34,547 nucleotides of DNA from Prolixibacteraceae bacterium. Its GTDB lineage: Bacteria; Bacteroidota; Bacteroidia; Bacteroidales; Prolixibacteraceae. Shown in pieces: positions 1 to 7,665 of the stretch. Below the pieces are notes generated by a model, which saw only the letters and a program-made list of their open reading frames with translations, was not told the DNA's origin and ran no database searches. The stretch's first letter is position 1; each line of letters starts with the position of its first letter. Location of the stretch: positions 1 to 34,547 of the forward strand of contig JAIBEY010000112.1 in the NCBI GenBank assembly GCA_019459525.1, given 5' to 3'. A program made the position numbers and the translations under genes.

Positions 1-2471
1 GTTCCGTTAATGGCAATCAGGAAATCGCCTTCTTTTACATTTACTCCTTGTTCTGTCAATGGCGAGCGGCGTGCGTCGTTCCAGTTTTCGCCGTCATAAA
101 TCTTAACAATCTGGTATTTTCCTGAAGCGGGATCGGCTTTAAGCTCTGCTCCGAGCAATCCGGTATCTACGCGTTTTACTTTTTCGAAATCGCCCCAGTC
201 CACGTACGTGTGTCCCGTATTGGTTTCCGAAACAATTTCGCCCAGAATGTAATCCAGATCGGCACGGTGACTGACATGCTGAACCAGCGGCGTATAGCGT
301 TCTTTAATGGCTTTCCAGTCAACCCCGTGAATATTGCTCACGTAGAAATAGTCGCGGAAAATTCGCCATCCATCGGTGTAAATCTGCGCCCATTCTTTCT
401 TCGGATCAATCTTCATCACCATGTCGTCGAGGTTCAGTTTGCCAGCTCCGGCTTTTTGTCCGGCTGTAAGTTTGGCAATACCGAAGTCTTTTCCGGAGCG
501 GTAAATCATCATTTTGCCGTCGGCGCTTACCACAGCCTGGCCCACTTTATCCATCACTTCTTCGTCCTTTTTGTCTTCAATGGTAAATTTGCGGAGCGAG
601 CCCCCTCCAATGTATAGAATTCCACCATCAACGGCTACCAGGTTGCGGTAATTTCCGGCGCTCATCGGGAACGCCGTGATGCGCGAATTGATTCCCTCTA
701 AATCAATCTGAACTTTTACTGCCTCTTCGGTAGCTGGTTTTTCTTCCGACTTGGTTTTCTTATCTTTTTTCGAATCCTCCTTTGGTTTTTCTGTGTCTTT
801 TGTTTTAACCGGTTCTACGTCGTTTTTGTCGGCAAACAATTTGGGCTGATCGGCTTTCAGGGCAACAGCATAAATCCGTGTCGAGTTATTGTAAAGGTAA
901 TTGAACTCGAAACTGGAGAATTCGAGGTTGTAATCGCGGTCGGAAACAAAATAAATGTACTTGCCGTCGGTAGAAAAAACCGGCGAACTATCGTTAAACC
1001 GGTCATCGGTTAATTGATGGTTTTGCGCTGTTTCGAGGTTATATACCCACACAGCACCGAGTCCGTTTGCACCTTCCTTTTCGTAGGTAATCCATTTCGA
1101 ATCGGGTGAAAAGGAGTAGGCATGAATTTCATCCCTGTCGGCATGCGCTACAATAGTTGTTTTCCCGGTTTCAGCATCTACCAGTTTTAGCTGCAAAGTA
1201 CGGTCAAAGTAAAGCAGGTATTTGCTGTTGGGCGACCATTCCGAATCGTATTTCCAGGCAGTTGAACCGCTGGTTAGTTGTTTTGGGGTAGCACCTTTTT
1301 TGTTTTCGAGCAGATAAATTTCGTATTCACCTGAAGCATCCGAAAAATATGACATGTATTTTCCGTCGGGCGACCAGCGCGGATAAATCTCCCGAACGCC
1401 TTGCGTATTGGTTAAATTTACTGTCTGGCCATTTTCAGCCGGAATCGAGAAAATATCGCCTCGGGCCGAAATGAGGGCACGTTTACCCGTTGGCGAGATT
1501 TCGTAAGCCTGTACAAAATCTTTTACATTTTTGTAGTATGGAACAATATTCGGGTTGTCGAAATGAATACTAATATTCATCTTTTCTTCCTTACCGGTCT
1601 GTAGGTTCAGTTTATACAGAAAACCTCCGTTTTCATACACCATTTGCCCATTTTCTCCCGATGGCCACATGCAGTCAAAATCAGTGTGGTTAGTCAGTTG
1701 TTTAAGCGCTTTGGTGCTGGTATTGTATTGGTAAATATTTAGTTTCAGGTCACGGTCCGAAGCAAAATAAACGTTTTCGCCAAACCAGGTTGGAATCTGG
1801 TCGGTTCCGGCGAAATCGGTCATTTGTTCCGAAGTGTTTTTATCCAGATCGTAAATCCATAAATCAGAAGCGCGGCCCCCTTTGTAGCGTTTCCAGGTGC
1901 GGAATTCGCGGTCAACCGGCGCGAAGCAAATCTTTTTGTTGTCGGGCGATAAAGCTGCAAAACCACCGTTCACAATCGGAAGCGGTTTTTCCAAGCCACC
2001 ATCCAGGCTCACCAGGAAATATTTCCCGTTGCGGTCGCCAAATGGTGTGCGGTTGGCCCTAATCAGGATGTTTTTACTGTCCGAAGTCCAGTCGAGAACC
2101 ACATGATCGTAACCGCCACGGGGAGGCATTACGCCTACCGAATTATAAAAAGTTAGCTGTTTGAGAGTTCCGCCGGTGGAGGGCATTACAAAAATCTGGC
2201 GGCTTCCGGAGTATTCGCCCGAAAAAGCAATCCATTTTCCATCAGGAGAAATTTTGGGGAAAAGTTCTTGCCCGGTATGGGAAGTCAAACGGCGGGCTTC
2301 TCCACCATTCGAGTCAACCGACCAAATATCGCCGGCATACACAAAGGCAATCAGGTTTTTATTGATGTCGGGAAAACGCATCAACCGGGCTTCGTCCTGA
2401 GCATTGGTTTTCAGTCCAAAACCGAAGCCCAGGAGTGCCAAAGCCAGAACTTTGAATGAGATTTTTTGCAT
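1..2471 (-). CDS. Tricorn-like S41 family protease, exported (partial, C-terminus off the left edge)
   Basis: This is the N-terminal 823 codons of a large exported serine protease of the Tricorn/S41 type, read from ATG at 2471 and still open at base 1. A signal peptide (about residues 1-25, ending LKTNAQ) predicts periplasmic or envelope location. Residues about 27-545 are TolB/WD40-like propeller repeats with recurring SPDGK and DSKW motifs. A Lys/Glu-rich linker covers about 547-583. The helical part of the core follows (about 690-765), and the motif SETNTGHTYV places the expected catalytic His at residue 754. A PDZ domain begins near 766 and is cut by the window edge, so the nucleophile Ser is not visible. 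Family knowledge: Tricorn-like proteases degrade peptides; the propellers gate access. Substrate is unknown. The gene is divergent from cmk. Confidence 0.9.
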   Translation of the reverse strand, partial: MQKISFKVLALALLGFGFGLKTNAQDEARLMRFPDINKNLIAFVYAGDIWSVDSNGGEARRLTSHTGQELFPKISPDGKWIAFSGEYSGSRQIFVMPSTGGTLKQLTFYNSVGVMPPRGGYDHVVLDWTSDSKNILIRANRTPFGDRNGKYFLVSLDGGLEKPLPIVNGGFAALSPDNKKICFAPVDREFRTWKRYKGGRASDLWIYDLDKNTSEQMTDFAGTDQIPTWFGENVYFASDRDLKLNIYQYNTSTKALKQLTNHTDFDCMWPSGENGQMVYENGGFLYKLNLQTGKEEKMNISIHFDNPNIVPYYKNVKDFVQAYEISPTGKRALISARGDIFSIPAENGQTVNLTNTQGVREIYPRWSPDGKYMSYFSDASGEYEIYLLENKKGATPKQLTSGSTAWKYDSEWSPNSKYLLYFDRTLQLKLVDAETGKTTIVAHADRDEIHAYSFSPDSKWITYEKEGANGLGAVWVYNLETAQNHQLTDDRFNDSSPVFSTDGKYIYFVSDRDYNLEFSSFEFNYLYNNSTRIYAVALKADQPKLFADKNDVEPVKTKDTEKPKEDSKKDKKTKSEEKPATEEAVKVQIDLEGINSRITAFPMSAGNYRNLVAVDGGILYIGGGSLRKFTIEDKKDEEVMDKVGQAVVSADGKMMIYRSGKDFGIAKLTAGQKAGAGKLNLDDMVMKIDPKKEWAQIYTDGWRIFRDYFYVSNIHGVDWKAIKERYTPLVQHVSHRADLDYILGEIVSETNTGHTYVDWGDFEKVKRVDTGLLGAELKADPASGKYQIVKIYDGENWNDARRSPLTEQGVNVKEGDFLIAING

Positions 2472-2645
2472 GTTATCTAAATTTTAGTAAAACTTGTTTC
2501 TGAGGGAATTGGTTGTAGTCGTGCGCTCGAAATTACAACTAGCGAAATAAAATAGCTATGAGGAATTGCAGATTTATGAAGAGTTTCGATTTTAAGATTC
2601 ATAAAACTTGATGATTTCTTCGTGTTCTTTGTGGTTAAATCCATT

Positions 2646-2653
2646 TATCTTTG
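2646..2653 (+). promoter_or_regulatory. cmk promoter -7 box (TATCTTTG)
   Basis: TATCTTTG matches the Bacteroidota -7 consensus TAnnTTTG exactly. It sits 16 bases before the ATG at 2670, giving a very short leader. This placement also argues that the upstream in-frame ATG at 2622 is not the start, because it would lie before the transcript begins. No well-spaced -33 TTG was found. Confidence 0.6.
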
Positions 2654-2669
2654 TCGCAAACTTTTTAAA

Positions 2670-3362
2670 ATGATTCTTCCAAAAATAGTAATAGCCATTG
2701 ATGGGCATTCGTCGTGCGGAAAAAGCACAATTGCCAAAGCGTTAGCCGCCCAACTCGGCTATATTTTTATCGACAGCGGAGCTATGTACCGGGCGGTAAC
2801 TTTGTTTGCCCTGAGAACCAATTTAATTGCCGATGGTAAAGTGGATGAGCCGAAGCTGATTAGCCTGCTTCCGCAAATCAAAATTGAATTTCATTACAAT
2901 CCTGAAAAACAGAAGAGTGATACTTATCTGAACGGGGAAAATGTGGAAGATGAAATCCGTCAGTTGCCCGTATCGCTGCATGTGAGCCCGGTTGCGACTA
3001 TTGCGGAAGTGCGTGCTGCGATGGTTCGTTTGCAACAGGAAATGGGCAAAAACAAAGGTATTGTGATGGATGGCCGCGACATTGGAACGGTTGTTTTTCC
3101 GGATGCTGAACTGAAACTGTTTGTTACAGCTTCGCCTGAAATTCGTGCGCAACGTCGCTTTGATGAACTTTCAGCCAAGGGGGAAACGGTTTCGTATGAC
3201 ACGATCTTGCAGAATGTTCAGGAACGCGATTATATTGATTCCACCCGCGAGGTCAGTCCGCTGCGAAAAGCGGATGATGCCTTGGTTTTGGATAACAGCA
3301 ACATGACCCGCGAGGAGCAGATGGCGTGGGTGACTGAAAGGGTGAAGGAACGATTGGGTTGA
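2670..3362 (+). CDS. cmk: (d)CMP kinase (cytidylate kinase)
   Basis: Phosphorylates CMP and dCMP with ATP, in cytosolic pyrimidine nucleotide supply. The start chosen here gives 230 residues, normal for the family. A P-loop GHSSCGKST lies at residues 12-20, followed by the substrate-binding stretch [12 protein letters not shown], then [14 protein letters not shown], and the LID-type arginine region near [16 protein letters not shown]. An in-frame ATG at 2622 would add 16 residues lacking family similarity and lies upstream of the -7 box, so it was rejected. It is followed after 57 bases by ispH on the same strand, with a perfect palindrome between them; cmk, ispH and pfkA are commonly neighbours in Bacteroidota. 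Confidence 0.96.
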   Translation: MILPKIVIAIDGHSSCGKSTIAKALAAQLGYIFIDSGAMYRAVTLFALRTNLIADGKVDEPKLISLLPQIKIEFHYNPEKQKSDTYLNGENVEDEIRQLPVSLHVSPVATIAEVRAAMVRLQQEMGKNKGIVMDGRDIGTVVFPDAELKLFVTASPEIRAQRRFDELSAKGETVSYDTILQNVQERDYIDSTREVSPLRKADDALVLDNSNMTREEQMAWVTERVKERLG

Positions 3363-3370
3363 ATTCGTAG

Positions 3371-3390
3371 AGACAGGGCATGCCCTGTCT
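3371..3390. repeat. Perfect 20-bp palindrome between cmk and ispH
   Basis: AGACAGGGCATGCCCTGTCT reads identically on both strands. It lies 8 bases after the cmk stop and before the ispH start. There is no T-run after it, so it is a poor intrinsic terminator. It resembles the short GC-rich REP-like intergenic palindromes of environmental bacteria and could equally be an RNA-stabilising hairpin or an operator. Confidence 0.75.
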
Positions 3391-3419
3391 GTTTGAATCA
3401 AATGCAAAATATTAAACAG

Positions 3420-4274
3420 ATGATCGTAGAAATTGACCAAAAATCGGGATTTTGTTTCGGAGTGGTGAATGCCATCGGGAAAGCCGAAGAAACGTTGAAT
3501 ACAGATGAAAAACTGTATTCGCTTGGTCATATTGTACACAACGAACTGGAAGTTAAACGACTTCAGGAAATAGGCTTACACACGATTAATCACGACGAAT
3601 TTTTCAGGCTGAAAGATTGCAAGGTGTTGATCCGGGCACACGGGGAACCACCTTCGACTTACGAGTATGCCCGGGAAAATAACATTACGCTGGTTGATGC
3701 TACCTGTCCGGTGGTGTTGAAACTTCAGCAGCGGGTAAATAAGGCGGCTGAGGAAATGCGCAACGAAAATGGCCAGGTCGTTATTTTTGGGCATCGGGGA
3801 CACGCCGAAGTAACCGGATTGGCCGGACAAACCAATGATTCTGCTATCATTATTGATCATCCGGAGGATTTAACCCGGATAGATCCGTCGCGACCGGTAG
3901 TGGTATTTTCGCAAACCACCAAATCGGTTGAAGATTTCAGAAAACTTGCTCAAAATATTCAGGAACAAGCTACTTCAGGAAAAGTAAAGACGCACGACAC
4001 CGTTTGTCGTCAGGTTTCGAACCGGGTTCCGCATCTCGAAAAGTTTGCCGTTCGGTTTGATGCGGTTGTTTTTGTTGGTGGCCTGAAAAGCTCCAATGCG
4101 CAGGTACTTTTCGATGTTTGTAAAAGGTACAATCCGCGTAGTTATTTTGTTACCTCGCCTGATGACCTTCAGCAAGATTGGTTTTCTGAAGTTGAAAAAG
4201 TGGGCATCTGTGGAGCAACTTCCACCCCCCAATGGCTCATGGAAAAGGTGGCTGAAAAGATCAAACAGTTTTAA
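3420..4274 (+). CDS. ispH: 4-hydroxy-3-methylbut-2-enyl diphosphate reductase (IspH/LytB)
   Basis: Catalyses the last step of the MEP pathway, reducing HMBPP to isopentenyl and dimethylallyl diphosphate with a [4Fe-4S] cluster in the cytosol. The three cluster cysteines are visible in KSGFCFGV (Cys12 from this start), DATCPVV and GICGATSTP. Substrate-binding signatures are LGHIVHNE, IRAHGEPP, FGHRGHAEVTG, SQTTKS and LKSSNAQ. ATG 3420 gives 284 residues and puts the first Cys at position 12 as in other IspH proteins. ATG 3402 and TTG 3393 are in frame and would add 6 or 9 residues. It is probably co-transcribed with cmk. Confidence 0.96.
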   Translation: MIVEIDQKSGFCFGVVNAIGKAEETLNTDEKLYSLGHIVHNELEVKRLQEIGLHTINHDEFFRLKDCKVLIRAHGEPPSTYEYARENNITLVDATCPVVLKLQQRVNKAAEEMRNENGQVVIFGHRGHAEVTGLAGQTNDSAIIIDHPEDLTRIDPSRPVVVFSQTTKSVEDFRKLAQNIQEQATSGKVKTHDTVCRQVSNRVPHLEKFAVRFDAVVFVGGLKSSNAQVLFDVCKRYNPRSYFVTSPDDLQQDWFSEVEKVGICGATSTPQWLMEKVAEKIKQF

Positions 4275-4376
4275 GTCTTCATTAATCTTCTGTCACTATT
4301 TAACCAACGCCGACTTTTATTCCAATTTCTTCAATTACCTTTATTTTGATTTATTCATCAGCTAAATGATACGATT

Positions 4377-5396
4377 ATGACAATGAATGATACTGGCATG
4401 GAATCGACTCCTAAAAGGAAAAAATTACAAAAAATAGGCATTTTTACTTCAGGAGGCGATGCGCCAGGAATGAATGCTGCCATTCGGGCTGTAACCCGTG
4501 CTGCACTTGCCAATAAATTAAAAGTGGTTGGTATTCGACGCGGATATCAGGGAATGATTGAAGGTGATTTTATTAGCCTGAAATCTTCGGATGTGAGTGG
4601 AATTTTACAAACTGGCGGCACCATGCTGAAAACTGCGCGCAGTGCAGAATTCAGAACCCCGGAAGGCCGTGAAAAAGCCTATCAGCAACTTAAAAAGGCC
4701 GAAATTGATGCCGTTGTAGTTATTGGTGGAGATGGATCGTTTACAGGTGCGCTTGTTTTATCGCAGGAATATGATGTTCAGTTTGTCGGGATACCTGGAA
4801 CAATTGATAATGATATGTATGGGACGGATTATACCATTGGTTATGATACCGCATTAAATACAGTTGTTGAAGCTGTTGATAAAATAAAAGATACAGCCCG
4901 TTCGCACGGACGCATTTTCTTTGTGGAAGTGATGGGCCGGGAGGCTGGTTTGTTGGCTCTAAACAGCGGAATTGCCTGTGGTGCAGAGGTTATTTTAATC
5001 CCGGAATCGAATGAACAGCACGACGCACTGAAAAAGTTTATCAGTAAAGGTTATAAAAATAAGGAGACCAGCGGAATTGTAATGGTAGCTGAGGGCGATG
5101 AAGCTGGTGGAGCACTTAAAATTGCAGAACAGGTTCGGAAAGATCATCCGGATTTGGATGTGCGTGTATCCATCCTAGGACATATTCAGCGGGGAGGTCG
5201 GCCAACAGCCAGGGATCGGGTTAATGCCACTAAAATGGGGGTTGCAGCCATTGACGCGCTACTCGATGATCAGAAAAGTATTATGATTGGTCTCGATAAT
5301 GAAAAGATTGTGCATGTCCCGTTCAATAAAGCAGTCAAGATGAATCACAGTATTGATACCAATTTGCTTGATATTCAGAAACTACTGAATATTTGA
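4377..5396 (+). CDS. pfkA: ATP-dependent 6-phosphofructokinase
   Basis: Phosphorylates fructose 6-phosphate to fructose 1,6-bisphosphate in glycolysis. The signature motifs occur in order: TSGGDAPGMNAAIRAVTR (ATP site), GGDGSFTGA, PGTIDNDM (catalytic Asp region), EVMGREAGLLAL and GHIQRGGRPTARDR (effector/substrate site). Gly in GGDGS and Gly in PGTIDND, rather than the Asp and Lys of pyrophosphate-dependent enzymes, indicate ATP as phosphoryl donor. Length is 339 residues with a short charged N-terminal extension; in-frame ATGs at 4383 and 4398 are alternative starts. It lies 102 bases after ispH and may be in the same transcript. It ends facing the chemoreceptor gene across a hairpin. Confidence 0.95.
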   Translation: MTMNDTGMESTPKRKKLQKIGIFTSGGDAPGMNAAIRAVTRAALANKLKVVGIRRGYQGMIEGDFISLKSSDVSGILQTGGTMLKTARSAEFRTPEGREKAYQQLKKAEIDAVVVIGGDGSFTGALVLSQEYDVQFVGIPGTIDNDMYGTDYTIGYDTALNTVVEAVDKIKDTARSHGRIFFVEVMGREAGLLALNSGIACGAEVILIPESNEQHDALKKFISKGYKNKETSGIVMVAEGDEAGGALKIAEQVRKDHPDLDVRVSILGHIQRGGRPTARDRVNATKMGVAAIDALLDDQKSIMIGLDNEKIVHVPFNKAVKMNHSIDTNLLDIQKLLNI

Positions 5397-5432
5397 GTTG
5401 CTTGATGCTGCGGGTATTGATAATAAGGCTAT

Positions 5433-5480
5433 TTGCAATTTATCATTCAACTGTTCGCTCAGCCGAATGATAAATTGTAA
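5433..5480. terminator. Bidirectional terminator-like hairpin between pfkA and the chemoreceptor gene
   Basis: CAATTTATCATTC (5436-5448) pairs perfectly with GAATGATAAATTG (5465-5477), extendable outwards by a wobble and two A-T pairs, with a 16-base loop. It sits between two convergent genes. There is no clean T-run, so termination is inferred from position and symmetry. Confidence 0.6.
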
Positions 5481-5524
5481 ATCGTTAAATCGTAAATTTT
5501 AAGCTTGTGCTTTATCTTACTTTC

Positions 5525-7432
5525 TTAATTTAGACCTTCAATTTTAAAATACGAAATCAGTTTTTTTAGGTTTTTGGCCTGCGCCGATATGCTTTTTGAA
5601 TTGATTGAGAGTTCGAAAGAAGATTCAGCATTTTGCTGGGTTACTTTGTTTAACTGCTGAATTCCCTGGTTGATTTCTTCTGAACTGATTTTTTGATCTA
5701 AACTTGAAGCCGCAATCAGTTTTACCAGATTGGCTGTCTGCTCGATGTCAGGAATAATTTCGAGCAGTTTATTTTCGGTTTCTTTGGCCTGAAGTATCCC
5801 CTGGGTCGATAATTCGTTGATTTCTTTGGCGGCTTGCTGTGATCGTTCTGCCAGTTTTTTAATTTCAGCTGCAACCACACCAAAACCTTTTCCCTGCATC
5901 CCGTAACGCGAAGCTTCTATAGAGGCATTGATGGCCAGCAGGTTGGTTTGTTTCGCGATTTCACCCACAATCGAAATCTTCTGAACAATATTATTCATCG
6001 ATTTTATGAGTGCTTTGGTCGATTCATTACCTTCCTGAATTCCCTGTGCGGCTTTTATAGCAATCCGTTCAGTTTTCTGCGCGTTTTTGGTATTTTGTTG
6101 TATCCTGGACAGCATCAGTTCCATGGAGGTGGATATTTCTTCAGACGAAGCTGCCTGATTATTAGCTCCATCGGCTAATTTTACTGATGAATCCATTAAA
6201 TCGAGACTGCCCTCGGCAATCGTATCCGAGCTTTGTATAATTTCACTCATGATACTGGTCAGTTTTGACGCCATTAAACTTAACGATTCGGCCAGATCGC
6301 CAATTTCATCGTTCTGGTGAATATCCAGTTTGGTGTTAAGATTTCCCGATGCAATGGTTTTTGCAAAATCAACACCCTTTACAATAGGAGTGGTAATTTT
6401 TACCCCAATAAGGTAAATTACAATAAAGAGCAATATCAAACCAATGAAACCAACAAAAACAGAGTTTAGCAGTACTTTTTGGGCTTCTTTTAAAATAACC
6501 CGTGTCGGTACTTCAACTCCGATTATCCAGTCGGTTGGTTCAGATCCGATCAGAATAGGTTCATACGAAACAAAATATTTTTCCTGATTCTGCGAATTTA
6601 CATACGTGAACGAAGCTGTCTTATTACGTACAACCTGTTCCAGTCCTGAGTGAAATATCAGACTGTCCGGTTTTTGTTCGTCAATAAAGCTTTTCCCGGT
6701 AAGTGATTGATTGGTATGCGCTATAATCATGTGGTTTCCACCAACCACGTATGAAACAGACTCTTCAAAAGGCATGATTCCGGAAATCAGTTTGTTCATT
6801 TGCGACAACGTGATATCTATTCCGACCAATCCCTCAAATTTTCCGGATGAATTCTGTATTGGGACAAATAAGGAAGCGATTAATGTTCCTTTCAATTCTT
6901 TGGTTACCAGATCGTAATAAGGGTTCCAGAGTGTTTCTTTATTGAGTTCGCGAAGTTTATAATAACTGCCTTTAATTTCGTTATTGGTGGTGTCAAGTAT
7001 TTCTTTCTGTAATTTGAGCTGGTTGTTCGATCGGTAACAGATCGTCCGGATGCGGCCGTTTTTCTTTGTGTATTTTTCGTCCAGAGCCTTAATTTCCCAA
7101 TACAAACCGGTTGATAAAAAATCCGGGTTTTTCTCAAGCGTGCTGAATAAAATGTTTTCAAAAAAAGTGTCGCGCTGTGCAGGTTCATATTTCTTATGCG
7201 CACTAAACACATGGTTCATGGTTCGGGCCGATTCCATCATCACGTTTAGTTCTTCCGAAATTTTATTGCGGTATTCGCGCGTTGCACCTTTTACAATCTC
7301 TTTCGAATTGGTATAGGCAATTTCTCTAAGTCTCCAGCTAATGTATCCAATTGCTAAACAGTAAATTATAGTTGCTGCAATAAGTATATTTACATTTAGT
7401 CTTAGTCTGAGATTGAATCTTCTCCTGCTCAT
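5525..7432 (-). CDS. Methyl-accepting chemotaxis protein with Cache sensor domain
   Basis: Membrane chemoreceptor of 635 residues. A basic N-terminus leads to TM1 (about 14-33), a large extracytoplasmic dCache-type ligand domain (about 36-318), TM2 (about 321-345), a HAMP domain (about 346-400) and a cytoplasmic MCP coiled-coil hairpin. The conserved signalling tip is at about 492-527 (KQTNLLAINASIEASRYG, then QGKGFGVVAAEIKKLAERS), which in the family contacts CheA/CheW. ATG 7432 (MSRRRFN) is preferred over the in-frame TTG at 7444. No che gene lies in the window, and no C-terminal CheR-docking pentapeptide is seen. The ligand is unknown. In gliding or non-motile Bacteroidota such receptors may feed surface motility or other outputs; that is inference. 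Confidence 0.88.
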   Translation of the reverse strand: MSRRRFNLRLRLNVNILIAATIIYCLAIGYISWRLREIAYTNSKEIVKGATREYRNKISEELNVMMESARTMNHVFSAHKKYEPAQRDTFFENILFSTLEKNPDFLSTGLYWEIKALDEKYTKKNGRIRTICYRSNNQLKLQKEILDTTNNEIKGSYYKLRELNKETLWNPYYDLVTKELKGTLIASLFVPIQNSSGKFEGLVGIDITLSQMNKLISGIMPFEESVSYVVGGNHMIIAHTNQSLTGKSFIDEQKPDSLIFHSGLEQVVRNKTASFTYVNSQNQEKYFVSYEPILIGSEPTDWIIGVEVPTRVILKEAQKVLLNSVFVGFIGLILLFIVIYLIGVKITTPIVKGVDFAKTIASGNLNTKLDIHQNDEIGDLAESLSLMASKLTSIMSEIIQSSDTIAEGSLDLMDSSVKLADGANNQAASSEEISTSMELMLSRIQQNTKNAQKTERIAIKAAQGIQEGNESTKALIKSMNNIVQKISIVGEIAKQTNLLAINASIEASRYGMQGKGFGVVAAEIKKLAERSQQAAKEINELSTQGILQAKETENKLLEIIPDIEQTANLVKLIAASSLDQKISSEEINQGIQQLNKVTQQNAESSFELSINSKSISAQAKNLKKLISYFKIEGLN

Positions 7433-7665
7433 AATGTTAGGCAATTAATTAGAATTGAATAGCTGTCAACCTTTCCATCGCGGATGGTGCTGAAGATTGG
7501 AGACCAAGGTAAAATTATTAATTATAATTTAAAAATGGACATAAAACTTTCGGGATCACCGGAAAAGAACGAGCATGTAAATGACACTGAAGCTAATCCA
7601 AATTTCTTAAACAAACTTTGATGAGGTTCGTCTGAATCAAAAATCTTTTTCGGTATTTTGCACCT

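Noticed and set aside
210-617. 135-codon open frame antisense to the Tricorn-like protease
   Set aside because: The minus-strand frame is a continuous, family-recognisable protease; the plus-strand frame is a shadow.
2622-2669. Upstream ATG as the cmk start
   Set aside because: It lies before the TAnnTTTG box and adds 16 residues without family similarity; the P-loop spacing favours ATG 2670.
7433-7444. TTG 7444 as the chemoreceptor start
   Set aside because: An ATG four codons downstream gives a normal basic N-terminus before TM1.
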